Positions 8,438 through 16,442 of a DNA stretch of 48,749 nt are shown here, piece after piece. The notes beneath the pieces were generated by a model. The model did no database searches and was not told the DNA's origin. It saw only the letters and a list, made by a program, of their open reading frames with translations. The stretch is from JBBIMP01 sp037444305 (lineage in GTDB: Bacteria; Acidobacteriota; UBA6911). A program made the translations under genes and the position numbers. Where the stretch lies: NCBI GenBank assembly GCA_037444305.1, contig JBBIMP010000038.1, forward strand, positions 1 through 48,749, given 5' to 3'. Within the stretch, counting starts at the first letter, position 1; each line of letters opens with the position of its first letter.

Positions 8438-9370
8438 ATGGCTTACCGGCGATACGGCGGAGGGATTCGGACAACCCTCGCGGCGGCCGTTTTTCTGATG
8501 GTCATCGCCTCCCTGTCGCACGGTCGTCAGGCGGGAGACAGGAATCAGGACCGGCCCCTGTTTCGGGTCGGCGTGGAAACGGTCTTCGTCAAAGTCTCCA
8601 TCACCGATCCGCTAAACCGTTACGTCACCGGCCTCTCCAAAGAGCATTTCAGGGTTTACGAAGACAAGGTGGAGCAATCGATCTCCCACTTCACCCAGCA
8701 GTCCGCACCCATCAGCGTCGGCATCATCTTCGACATCAGCGGCAGCATGAAGGACAATATTCACACGGCGCGCAATTCCATTCTGCGTTTCCTCGAAGCC
8801 GGAAAAGCCGAGGACGAATATTTCCTGGTCGAGTTCAACCAGAGAACCCGGCTCGTACAGCGGTTCACCAGCCAGAGTGCGGCCATTCAGAACCAGATCG
8901 CCTTCAGCCAGCCGGGAGGCCGAACCGCGCTGTATGATGCTGTCTACATGGGTCTGGACGAGATCAGGAAGGCGACCAACGAGAAGAAGGCCTTGATCCT
9001 CATCACCGACGGGGAGGACAACAGCAGCCGTTATTCCTCCTCCGAGGTCCGGGAGTTCGCCAAGGAGTCGGATGTCCAGATATACGCCATCGGCGAGCAA
9101 GGCAAGCTGGGCTACGGGCGCTCCGAGATCCAGAACATTGTCGGCCTGACCGGCGGGCGGGCTTTTTTCCCGAACAACTTCAACGAGCTGGATTACTACA
9201 TCGACCTGATCCACGCCGAGCTTCGCAACCAGTATGTCCTCGGGTACACCCCCACAAACAAGATCCATGACGGAAAGTGGCGCAAGATTCGCGTGAGGCT
9301 GGAGCCGCCCGCTGGGCTTCCCAAGTTGATTGTGCACGCGAGGGAAGGCTACCATGCGCCCAAGAACTGA
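8438..9370 (+). CDS. secreted VWFA-related acidobacterial protein (copy 1)
   Basis: Predicted exported protein of 310 residues containing one von Willebrand A domain of the acidobacteria-specific VWFA-related type. A basic, hydrophobic N-terminus (about residues 10-27) looks like a signal peptide. A short beta region (GVETVFVKVSITDP..YVTGLSKEHFRVYEDK) leads into the A domain, whose metal site DISGS starts at D99, with a later ILITDGEDNSS. The C-terminus has the family end RNQYVLGYTPTN..IRVRLEPP..VHAREGYHAP. Function is unknown; A domains usually bind protein ligands through a metal ion. The ATG follows GGAGGTG. The next paralogue overlaps its end by 17 nt, so the pair is one operon. Confidence 0.88.
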   Translation: MAYRRYGGGIRTTLAAAVFLMVIASLSHGRQAGDRNQDRPLFRVGVETVFVKVSITDPLNRYVTGLSKEHFRVYEDKVEQSISHFTQQSAPISVGIIFDISGSMKDNIHTARNSILRFLEAGKAEDEYFLVEFNQRTRLVQRFTSQSAAIQNQIAFSQPGGRTALYDAVYMGLDEIRKATNEKKALILITDGEDNSSRYSSSEVREFAKESDVQIYAIGEQGKLGYGRSEIQNIVGLTGGRAFFPNNFNELDYYIDLIHAELRNQYVLGYTPTNKIHDGKWRKIRVRLEPPAGLPKLIVHAREGYHAPKN

Positions 9371-10418
9371 CGTGCGCCTATCCGCAACCCTGGCCCTCGC
9401 CAGCCTCTTCCTTACCGCCGTCTCCCTCCCTTCCAGTCCCTCGCCGGAAAACGCGGAGCAGCAGAAGACCAAGCAGGAAGAGCGGAAGAAATCCGCCAAG
9501 CCGGAACTGGAATCCAGGTCGCCCCAGCGGCCCGAAGGCGCCCAGAAGGGATACAGCATCGACGTCAGCGTCGACCTCGTGGTGGTGCACACCTCGGTCA
9601 CGGACAAGAACAATCATTTCATCAGCGGCCTCAAGCAGGAGTATTTCGAGCTTTTTGAAGACGGCGTCGCCCAGAGTATCCTCTCCTTCTCGCAGGAGGA
9701 CGTCCCGGTAAGCATGGGTATCGCCCTGGACACCAGCGGCAGCATGCGCTCAAAATTTGAAACCGTCACGCGGGCTGCCAAGGCATTTGTCAACGCCGGC
9801 AATCCAGAGGACGAGATCTTCCTGATCGGATTCAATGACGAAGTGGAACTCCTGGAGGATTACACCAACGACCGGGATGCAATCTCCGACTCCCTCGACA
9901 ACACGATCGTCACCGGCGGGACGGCTTTGTTCGACGCCATCTACCTGGCCGTGCAGAAAGCTCAGAACGGCCTCAAGCCCAAGAAAGCCATCGTCGTCAT
10001 AAGCGACGGAGAGGACAAGGACAGCTACTACAGCCTCGATGAGCTGGTGTCGAAAGTCCAGGAGTCCGACGTCCAGGTTTTCAGCATCGGATTTCTGAAT
10101 CCCACACCCGACAAGGGCCTCTTCGGGCGATGGTCCAAATCGGTCCCTGAAAAGGCCCAGGACGCCCTCGAGAGAATCTCCTCCGGGACCGGAGGAAAGG
10201 CCTTTTTCCCCAAGGCACTGTCGGAAATCCATCCGATTGTCGCTCAGATTGCCCATGAGCTCCGGAACCAGTACAGCATAGGCTACATTTCTTCGAATAC
10301 TGCCCGCGACGGCAGCTGGCGACGGGTCAAGATTCAGCTACGAGCGCCCGGCGCAGACGTCAGGTTTGTCAGGCACCGCCGCGGTTATTTTGCCCATCCA
10401 CCCTCGGATTCCAGGTAG
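9354..10418 (+). CDS. secreted VWFA-related acidobacterial protein (copy 2)
   Basis: 354-residue paralogue of the preceding protein. The ATG at 9354 is chosen over an upstream in-frame codon because AGGGAAGG sits just before it and a signal peptide follows (LSATLALASLFLTAVSL). After a charged Lys/Glu-rich linker (about residues 30-55) come the same beta region (VSVDLVVVHTSVTDKNNHFI) and an A domain with DTSGS from D126 and AIVVISDGEDKDS. It ends with RNQYSIGYISSN and RHRRGYFAHP. It has an insert absent from copy 1 around FLNPTPDKGLFGRWSKS. Translation is probably coupled to copy 1 by the overlap. Role unknown; a surface or periplasmic ligand-binding protein is the reasonable guess. Confidence 0.87.
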   Translation: MRPRTDVRLSATLALASLFLTAVSLPSSPSPENAEQQKTKQEERKKSAKPELESRSPQRPEGAQKGYSIDVSVDLVVVHTSVTDKNNHFISGLKQEYFELFEDGVAQSILSFSQEDVPVSMGIALDTSGSMRSKFETVTRAAKAFVNAGNPEDEIFLIGFNDEVELLEDYTNDRDAISDSLDNTIVTGGTALFDAIYLAVQKAQNGLKPKKAIVVISDGEDKDSYYSLDELVSKVQESDVQVFSIGFLNPTPDKGLFGRWSKSVPEKAQDALERISSGTGGKAFFPKALSEIHPIVAQIAHELRNQYSIGYISSNTARDGSWRRVKIQLRAPGADVRFVRHRRGYFAHPPSDSR

Positions 10419-10451
10419 CCGCCGCCCGGCCCTGGAATGTTCGCAGAGCCT

Positions 10452-10464
10452 CTCCGTAGCGGAG
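10452..10464 (+). terminator. weak hairpin after the VWFA pair
   Basis: CTCCG-TAG-CGGAG forms a 5-bp stem with a 3-nt loop followed by CTTTCC, 34 nt beyond the stop of VWFA copy 2. The stem is short and the T-run poor, so it is only a possible terminator. The rest of the 244-nt gap before the kinase gene holds nothing else I can support except the -10 at 10622. Confidence 0.25.
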
Positions 10465-10621
10465 CTTTCCTGATCTCGTCAGCCCGGCCCTGTGGGGCGG
10501 AATCTGCAACGGCTTTTCCCCGCGGACGGTTGATCCCGGCCGCGCGCTCGCGGCTTTGCTTCATCCGCCTGCACCATTCGAGAGGGACCTGTTTTCTATG
10601 GCTTTGCCGCCGCGCCGTTCC

Positions 10622-10627
10622 TATAAT
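10622..10627 (+). promoter_or_regulatory. consensus -10 upstream of the hybrid kinase
   Basis: Perfect TATAAT 35 nt before the kinase start codon. No convincing -35 lies 16-18 nt upstream, so the promoter may depend on an activator or on another sigma factor context. Confidence 0.4.
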
Positions 10628-10662
10628 GGGCTTCGCTTTGCCCGACTCGAGGTGACTTTCTG

Positions 10663-13284
10663 ATGTTGCTGCTCCCGGCTCCTCTCGCCCCCGCTGCCGA
10701 AATGGGCCTTTTCCTGCTGGGGTTTGCCGCAGCGCTCTTCGGCCTGGCTGCCGCGCGCGCCAGAACCGCCAGAGCCCGCGCCACGTTGCCCGAAGAACTG
10801 GAAGCCCTGAGGCGCATTTCCTCCGGCATCAACCGTGGCGACGACCTGCTCCCGCTGCTGGATAACTGCCTCGAACAGGTGGTGAAGGTCTGCGGGGTGC
10901 AGGCGGGAGCCGTCCTGCTGGAGTCGACCGCGGACGGCATGCCCCCGAGGGCGGTCTACCATGGCTTTCCCCCTTCCGCAAAATCGGCGCTTGACGGCAT
11001 CGGCCTTCCGGCCGCCTCCAGCACCAGCGATAGCGGCACGGCGAGACACCGCGAGGATGAGGGCGTTTCGCTCTCCTTCGCCTCCGTGCTGCGGGGCCAG
11101 GGTTACGGCCACGTCATCGCCCTGCCCATCCGCTCCGGCGGCAGACGGCATGGCATGCTCGTCGCGGCGGATCCGGCCCCGTGGACGGTCACGCCCGCGT
11201 TGAGGGCATTTCTCGAAGCCGCCAGTGAAATGGCGGCATCGGCTATTGCCGGTGCCAGGCTCCGCGAGCAGGCCCTCAAGCTGGCCGAGGAATTCACTGC
11301 CCTGCAGGAGCTGAACAAGATCATCTCGCAGAGCCTGGACCTGGAGGACATCATCCAGAGGATCGTCATCGAGGGAAAGCGCCTGGCAAAAACCCCGCAT
11401 TGCCATTTGTTTCTCCTCGATGACCGGCAGCAGCGGCTTCTCGGGTCGGCTTCGACCCAGTTCGAGGTGGGGGGTATCCGGAGCGTCGAGGTCCTCCTTT
11501 CGGAGGAGGCGCTGGCCGTCGCAGCCCTGAAGGAGAAGAGGGTCATCGCCGTGGAGGCGCTCCGGCAGGATCCGCGTGCAAGCAGGAGGCTGCTCGAAAT
11601 CATGAAATGGAGGTCCGCGATATTCGCGCCCCTGATTGCCAAGGAGCGGACCATCGGGGTGCTCATCTGCAGCGACGACACCCGGGAGAATCGCTTCAGC
11701 CAAGAAGAGATCCTGCGGGCAGAAACGCTCGCCCACCAAGCCGCCATTGCCCTGGAGAACGCGCGCCTGTTTCACGTGGTGTCGCGCAGCCAGAAGGAAT
11801 GGGAGACCACCTTTGACGCGATGCAGGATTGCGTCTCCGTGCACGACACCTCGGGTGTTCTGATCCGCGCCAACGTGGCTCTCGCGCGACGCCTCCAGAC
11901 CACCCCCCAGAAACTCATAGGAAAAGCGTGCGCGGAAATCTACAGTGCCGATCCGCTGGGCTTCACTCCATGCCAGCACACGCGTCCGCTCGAGGAGGGG
12001 GGCGTGGTGGTGGCGGAGACCCGCATCGCTTCGATGGGCGGAGTGTTTCAGATATCGGTCACGCCGTGGTACGACAAGAACAACCAGCTCGTCGGCTCCA
12101 TCCACGTGGCGAAGGACGTCAGCCACGAGAAGCAGCTGCAGCAGCAGTTGATTCAGTCGGAGAAGCTGTCCGCAATCGGGGAGCTCATCTCGGGGATTGC
12201 TCATGAACTGAACAATCCGCTGACGGGAGTCATGGGATACGCGCAACTGCTGGACGCCCGCGGCGATCTCGACGACCGGGCGCGGGACAACCTTCACAAG
12301 ATCAACAGCCTCGCCATGCGCTGCCAGAAGATTGTGCAGAACCTGCTCTCCTTCGCGCGCAAGCAGAAGCCGGAACGCAAGCTGTCCAGCCTGAACGACA
12401 TGCTGGAGCGGGTGATAGAGCTGCGGCATTACGAGCTGTCGGTGAATAACATCGAGGTCGTCCGCGAATTGGAGCCCAATCTTCCGATGACCATCGCCGA
12501 CGCCCACCAGCTCCAGCAGGTTTTCCTGAACGTGATCACCAATGCCGAACAGGCGATGCTGCAGGCGCACGGGCGCGGAAAACTGACAATCCGATCCCGT
12601 GCCAATCGGCCCGAAAACCGCCTGATTGTCGAAATCCGGGACGACGGTCCGGGTATACCCGAAAGACATCTGATCAGGATCTTCGATCCCTTCTTCACCA
12701 CCAAGGAGGTAGGCCAGGGCACCGGTCTGGGGCTGAGCTTGTCCTATGGGATCGTCAAAGAGCATGGAGGCAACATTCGCGCGGAGAGCGGCCCCTGTCG
12801 GGGAACAGCCTTTGTCATCGATCTGCCGATCATCACCCGGCCGGACGCCGATTACAGTATTTCCCCGGAGATGAAGCCGCCGGCAACACAGTTTGACAGC
12901 GTCCTCAGAGACAAGAGGATGCTGGTCGTCGACGACGAGGAGTATATTCTGGACTTCTTCGTCGAGGTGTTCCGCACGCTGCCGGTAACCCTGGATACGG
13001 CCAGCAACGGCCACCAGGCCATGGAGATGCTGGCCGCCACGGACTACGATGTGATCATCACGGATTTCAAGATGCCGCAGATGGGCGGGCGCGATCTCTA
13101 TCGCTGGGTGAAGAGTGAACGCCCGGAAATGGCCAACCGCATACTGTTCGTCACGGGCGACACGGTAAGCAGGGATACGCAGTCCTTTTTCGAACAAACC
13201 TCGGCCCGGTACCTGGCCAAGCCGTTCAAGATCGAGGAAATCAAGGAGCAGATCCTGAACCTGCTGACGGAGAATCCATCGTGA
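10663..13284 (+). CDS. GAF-GAF-PAS hybrid sensor histidine kinase with receiver domain
   Basis: 873 residues. The ATG follows GAGGTGA. One N-terminal hydrophobic segment (about 14-33) suggests membrane anchoring. Two GAF-like domains follow (about 45-200 and 215-370), then a PAS domain (about 375-490, DAMQDCVSVHDTSGVLIRAN). The dimerisation and phosphotransfer domain has the phospho-acceptor H514 in SGIAHELNNPLTG. The ATPase domain has DAHQLQQVFLNVITNAEQA, DDGPGIP and GTGLGLSLSYGI. A C-terminal receiver (about 745-870) has D801 in IITDFKMPQMGG and conserved K in LAKPF. The sensed signal is unknown, and no separate output regulator is adjacent. The stop overlaps the galE start (GTGA), so the two genes are cotranscribed. 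Confidence 0.93.
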   Translation: MLLLPAPLAPAAEMGLFLLGFAAALFGLAAARARTARARATLPEELEALRRISSGINRGDDLLPLLDNCLEQVVKVCGVQAGAVLLESTADGMPPRAVYHGFPPSAKSALDGIGLPAASSTSDSGTARHREDEGVSLSFASVLRGQGYGHVIALPIRSGGRRHGMLVAADPAPWTVTPALRAFLEAASEMAASAIAGARLREQALKLAEEFTALQELNKIISQSLDLEDIIQRIVIEGKRLAKTPHCHLFLLDDRQQRLLGSASTQFEVGGIRSVEVLLSEEALAVAALKEKRVIAVEALRQDPRASRRLLEIMKWRSAIFAPLIAKERTIGVLICSDDTRENRFSQEEILRAETLAHQAAIALENARLFHVVSRSQKEWETTFDAMQDCVSVHDTSGVLIRANVALARRLQTTPQKLIGKACAEIYSADPLGFTPCQHTRPLEEGGVVVAETRIASMGGVFQISVTPWYDKNNQLVGSIHVAKDVSHEKQLQQQLIQSEKLSAIGELISGIAHELNNPLTGVMGYAQLLDARGDLDDRARDNLHKINSLAMRCQKIVQNLLSFARKQKPERKLSSLNDMLERVIELRHYELSVNNIEVVRELEPNLPMTIADAHQLQQVFLNVITNAEQAMLQAHGRGKLTIRSRANRPENRLIVEIRDDGPGIPERHLIRIFDPFFTTKEVGQGTGLGLSLSYGIVKEHGGNIRAESGPCRGTAFVIDLPIITRPDADYSISPEMKPPATQFDSVLRDKRMLVVDDEEYILDFFVEVFRTLPVTLDTASNGHQAMEMLAATDYDVIITDFKMPQMGGRDLYRWVKSERPEMANRILFVTGDTVSRDTQSFFEQTSARYLAKPFKIEEIKEQILNLLTENPS

Positions 13285-14282
13285 GCCAGGAGATCCTGGT
13301 AACCGGCGGCGCCGGCTACATCGGCAGCCACACCCTGCGCGCACTCGTGTCGGCAGGATTTGCCCCCGTCTGCTTCGACGACCTTTCGACCGGGTTCCGC
13401 TCCTTTGCCGGCGCTGCACCCTTCTGCCGGGGCGACCTCGCGGCGCAGCGGGATCTCGAGCTCGCGTTCGCCGCGCACACCTTCGCCGCGGTCGTGCATT
13501 TCGCCAGCCACGCGCTCGTGGAGGAATCCTACCGCAATCCCCACAAGTACTATCACGACAACATCCTGAATGCCCTGAATCTGCTCCAGGCCATGGGACG
13601 CCACGGTTGCCGGTTGCTGGTGTTCTCCTCTTCCTGCGCCACATACGGCATTCCCCCCGCCGTGCCAATGGACGAGTCGACCCCTCTGCGCCCGGTGAAT
13701 CCCTACGGCGCAACCAAGATGTTCATCGAACGCATTCTGGCCGACTATGAGGCGGCGCACGGTGTGCGCTCGGTCTCCCTGCGATACTTCAACGCGGCCG
13801 GTGCCGCCCACGATGGAACCATCGGCGAACTCCACCGGCCCGAGACCCACCTCATTCCCAGGCTGCTCGATATCGCGCTGGCGCAGGATGGCGTGGCTGA
13901 GATTTACGGGGATGACTACCCGACTGCTGACGGCACCTGCATCAGGGATTACATCCACGTGGCCGACCTTGCCGCGGCACACCTGGCAGCCCTGGAGCAC
14001 CTTCTCGCGGGCGGCCAATCAACGGCTCTCAACCTGGGAAGCGGCAGAGGACACTCGGTGCGCGAAGTCGTTGCGCAGGTCGCGCGCACCACGGGGATCC
14101 GAATCCCGGAGGTGGTCAAAGCCCGAAGGTCCGGCGACCCGCCGGCCCTGGTCGCCGATGCGCGGAAGGCAGGGCTGGTTCTATCCTGGCGCACGCGGCA
14201 TTCGTCGCTGGCGGAGATCGTCGAAACAGCGTGGAACTGGCACCGGAACGGCCGCCAGGATCTGCAGTCAGCACCGAGCTAG
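13281..14282 (+). CDS. galE: UDP-glucose 4-epimerase
   Basis: NAD-dependent short-chain-dehydrogenase-type enzyme interconverting UDP-glucose and UDP-galactose for surface polysaccharide and galactose metabolism; 333 residues, normal length. N-terminal NAD loop GGAGYIGSH, then the catalytic FSSSCATYG serine/threonine segment and the YGATK tyrosine-lysine pair, then RYFNAAGA and a C-terminal RRSGDPPALVADARKA substrate-binding segment. The start is GTG overlapping the kinase stop by 4 nt, so translation is probably coupled. A related UDP-sugar epimerase activity cannot be excluded. It converges with larE across a 39-nt gap. Confidence 0.92.
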   Translation: MSQEILVTGGAGYIGSHTLRALVSAGFAPVCFDDLSTGFRSFAGAAPFCRGDLAAQRDLELAFAAHTFAAVVHFASHALVEESYRNPHKYYHDNILNALNLLQAMGRHGCRLLVFSSSCATYGIPPAVPMDESTPLRPVNPYGATKMFIERILADYEAAHGVRSVSLRYFNAAGAAHDGTIGELHRPETHLIPRLLDIALAQDGVAEIYGDDYPTADGTCIRDYIHVADLAAAHLAALEHLLAGGQSTALNLGSGRGHSVREVVAQVARTTGIRIPEVVKARRSGDPPALVADARKAGLVLSWRTRHSSLAEIVETAWNWHRNGRQDLQSAPS

Positions 14283-14321
14283 CGGGAAGCTCCGGCCATC
14301 CCGGCCCGAGGGTGCCTCCGG

Positions 14322-15137
14322 TCAGCCGATTTCCTTTACCAGGACTTCGTTGGCGGATCCGGTCCGGTAGCCTTCGAGGTCGAGCGCTACGAACTTGTAG
14401 CCGAGGCCCTTGAACAGGTGCGCCAGCCTCGCCGCCATCTCGGGGTCGAGCGCTCGCAGAAGGTCTTCGCGCCCAAATTCGAGCCGGACCATCGAATCAT
14501 GGTGGCGCACGCGGAAAACGCGAAAACCCATGTCCCTCAGGGCCTCCTCCCCACGGTCCACCAGTCGCAGCTTCTCTTCGGTGATCCGCACGCCATAAGG
14601 AAACCGCGAGGCCAGGCAGGCGGAAGCCGGCTCCTCGGCGGTCGGCAGCCCTTCGCTCCGCGACAGCGCCCTGATTTCCTCCTTTGTCAGGCCCGCCTCC
14701 ATCAGCGGGCTCCGGACGTGGTGCGCATCGGCGGCCTGGCGCCCGGGCCGGTAGTCGGCGAGGTCATCCGCATTGAGGCCGTCCACCACCGTTCTGAATC
14801 CCTTGTCTTCCGCCAGCCGCACCAGAGAGCGGAACAGCTCATCCTTGCAGAAGTAGCAACGGTTGGGGGGATTCTCGCGGTAGTCCGATCGTTCCACCTC
14901 GCGGGTCGCGATCACCTCGAAGGCCAGCCCAAAGCCCTCCGCGAGTTCTGCGGCCATGCGCCGTTGCCGCGAGGGCACCGAGGCACTCTCGCCGAAAACG
15001 GCCATCGCCCGCGCGCCGAGCAGCCTGTGAGCTTTGACCGCCAGATATGAACTGTCGACGCCGCCACTGAAGGCGACGATCAGAGGGGCCAACTCCCCGA
15101 GCAGGCGCTCCAGCTCTCGTTCCTTTTTTTCGATCAT
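14322..15137 (-). CDS. larE: ATP-dependent sacrificial sulfur transferase LarE-like
   Basis: PP-loop enzyme of the LarE family, which adenylates the carboxylates of the nickel-pincer cofactor precursor and donates sulfur from its own cysteine. 271 residues. The PP-loop SGGVDSS is at 24-30. A CxxC (C94, C97 in NRCYFCKDE) and C174 in ASACLASRFPYG are visible; the latter matches the sacrificial cysteine (Cys176) of Lactobacillus plantarum LarE. ATG 15137 begins MIEKKERELERLL; an in-frame start 33 nt upstream is possible. No larA, larB or larC lies in the window, so the substrate here is open; LarE-like proteins also occur without lactate racemase. It sits 77 nt after the HAD gene on the same strand. 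Confidence 0.85.
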   Translation of the reverse strand: MIEKKERELERLLGELAPLIVAFSGGVDSSYLAVKAHRLLGARAMAVFGESASVPSRQRRMAAELAEGFGLAFEVIATREVERSDYRENPPNRCYFCKDELFRSLVRLAEDKGFRTVVDGLNADDLADYRPGRQAADAHHVRSPLMEAGLTKEEIRALSRSEGLPTAEEPASACLASRFPYGVRITEEKLRLVDRGEEALRDMGFRVFRVRHHDSMVRLEFGREDLLRALDPEMAARLAHLFKGLGYKFVALDLEGYRTGSANEVLVKEIG

Positions 15138-15214
15138 TCTCCTCTGCCCCTTCCGCGCGCCGCCCGCCACCCTTCAGGCGACCGGTGCGCGCCGCCAAAA
15201 GCCAGGCCCCGCGC

Positions 15215-15916
15215 TTACTGCTCCAAGCAGCCACTGGCGTGGGCATCCATGCGCGAGACGGCGGTCCAAGCCCGTTCGACCTGCCCGCACTGCAGGATGG
15301 CCTCTGCCAGCCCTCCCTGCTGCCGGATCCCCCACCCGCATCCTATCGTCATGACGTCCAGGCTGTGTGCGGCACGGAAATACTCCGGCCGCGTGCCCAA
15401 GGCGACGGTTTCACTGGAATGAACCCCGGCGCGGTGCATGCTTTCTTCGAACATATCCCACAATTGACCCGTGCCGAATTCCCCCGCGCAGAACATTGCC
15501 TCGAAATGCCGGTCCAGCCGGTGCTTGTCGCTGACACTGAGGAGGTGTTCACGGCTGGCATCCGCCCCCAGGTGCAGCGTCAGCCCCTCGCGCTGCAGTC
15601 GGGAGAGCAGAGCTTCCATGCCCGGATAGGGCGAACCCATGCCGGCCGCCACCAGCCTCTGCTCGTTGATTTCCAGTTGGCGCCCCAGCTCCCCCAGTTG
15701 GTCGGCACGCAGTCCGACCTGCAGCTCGCCGGTCCAGGCACGCCCCCGCGCCCGATATCCATCCTCGATGTCCGCCGCATCCGGAATCCGCACATTGTGG
15801 GGGATAACATCGGCAAAGGAAAGGAGGCTCTGGCGCAGGGCCTGCAATCTCATCGCAGCGCAGTCAAAAACCAGGTAGTCGAGATCGAAAACTAGGAGCC
15901 GGACATGCCGCAGCAC
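15215..15916 (-). CDS. HAD-superfamily protein with degenerate catalytic motifs
   Basis: 233 residues with the layout of a small phosphoglycolate-phosphatase-like HAD protein. Motif I is kept as DLDYLVFD near residue 10 (nucleophile Asp and Asp+2 present, but Tyr-Leu-Val replaces Gly-Thr-Leu). The motif II position (LHLGADASREH) lacks the usual Ser/Thr. No lysine is apparent at motif III (AGEFGTGQLW). Motif IV reads LGTRPEYFRAAHSLD instead of GDxxxD. Phosphatase activity is therefore doubtful. GTG 15916 is preferred because AAGGTGG sits 4 nt upstream; a TTG 18 nt further up is possible. The gene lies between the LysW-like gene and larE on the same strand, and a shared transcript is likely. 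Confidence 0.7.
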   Translation of the reverse strand: MLRHVRLLVFDLDYLVFDCAAMRLQALRQSLLSFADVIPHNVRIPDAADIEDGYRARGRAWTGELQVGLRADQLGELGRQLEINEQRLVAAGMGSPYPGMEALLSRLQREGLTLHLGADASREHLLSVSDKHRLDRHFEAMFCAGEFGTGQLWDMFEESMHRAGVHSSETVALGTRPEYFRAAHSLDVMTIGCGWGIRQQGGLAEAILQCGQVERAWTAVSRMDAHASGCLEQ

Positions 15917-15998
15917 TATTCCACCTTGCAGCAAACACCTGCGCTGCGGCAGGCCGGCGCAGAAATAAAGAGAGCAGCGGGTTCAGATCCCCAGGGTA

Positions 15999-16238
15999 TC
16001 AATAGTCGTCTTCCTCGTCGTCGTCCTCGAAGTCGTCGTCACCCCAGTCTTCTTCGTCGTCGGATTCATCAAAATCGAAGTCGTCCTCGTCCTCGTCCTC
16101 GATGGGCGCAAGATCGAACTCCAAGGGGTTGAGGGATGCGACCTCCAACTCAACACCGCACTCCGGGCAGGTGAGTATTTCACCGATATCTTCGAATTCT
16201 TCCTCGATCAACGCTTCGCATTCAGGACAGTACCCCAC
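15999..16238 (-). CDS. LysW-like zinc-ribbon protein with long acidic tail
   Basis: 79-residue protein. The zinc ribbon has C4, C7, C24 and C27 (CPEC..CPEC), followed by GVELEVASLNPLEFDLAP, very close to LysW, the amino-group carrier protein of alternative lysine and arginine synthesis. LysW ends in EDWGE, whose last Glu carries the substrate. Here EEDWG (62-66) is followed by 13 more residues, nearly all Asp/Glu, ending in Tyr, so the canonical attachment site is not at the C-terminus. GTG 16238 is preferred since GGGAGG lies 6 nt upstream; that site directly abuts an in-frame ATG at 16244. No lysX, lysZ or argX partner is present, and dapF elsewhere in the window argues for ordinary lysine synthesis. 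Role unknown. Confidence 0.75.
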   Translation of the reverse strand: MGYCPECEALIEEEFEDIGEILTCPECGVELEVASLNPLEFDLAPIEDEDEDDFDFDESDDEEDWGDDDFEDDDEEDDY

Positions 16239-16285
16239 GTTCATCCTCCCAAGAAATGGTGCCTGCAAATTGGAGACGGAAGAAA

Positions 16286-16314
16286 TTATTAGCATCATGC
16301 AAATTGCGCGTCAA
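16286..16314 (-). promoter_or_regulatory. promoter of the LysW-like - HAD - larE cluster
   Basis: Minus strand TTGACG (16314-16309), 17-nt spacer, then TGC-TAATAA (16291-16286); shifted by one base the -10 reads AATAAT. It gives a leader of about 40 nt before the GTG. It is back to back with the VWFA copy 3 promoter 26 nt away. Confidence 0.5.
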
Positions 16315-16339
16315 TCGCTTTATCTGGTCCCCGCAACCT

Positions 16340-16367
16340 TTGCGCCGCAAGGTGGGTGTGCTAGCAT
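16340..16367 (+). promoter_or_regulatory. candidate promoter of VWFA copy 3
   Basis: TTGCGC (16340-16345), 16-nt spacer, extended -10 TGC-TAGCAT (-10 at 16362-16367). The spacing and the TGCTA element match the promoter of the VWFA pair at 8372-8399. Confidence 0.45.
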
Positions 16368-16442
16368 TCAAACGATGAGGCGAGGGGTAAAACGGCCGCA
16401 GTCCCAACCGTCCGGTGGACCGGACAAGCAGGAGAAAACGGC

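Noticed and set aside
10621..13713. 1030-codon open frame on the minus strand
   Set aside because: It lies fully antisense to the hybrid kinase and galE, whose motifs are unambiguous. The translation is Arg/Gly/His-rich low-complexity sequence, the usual shadow in GC-rich coding DNA.
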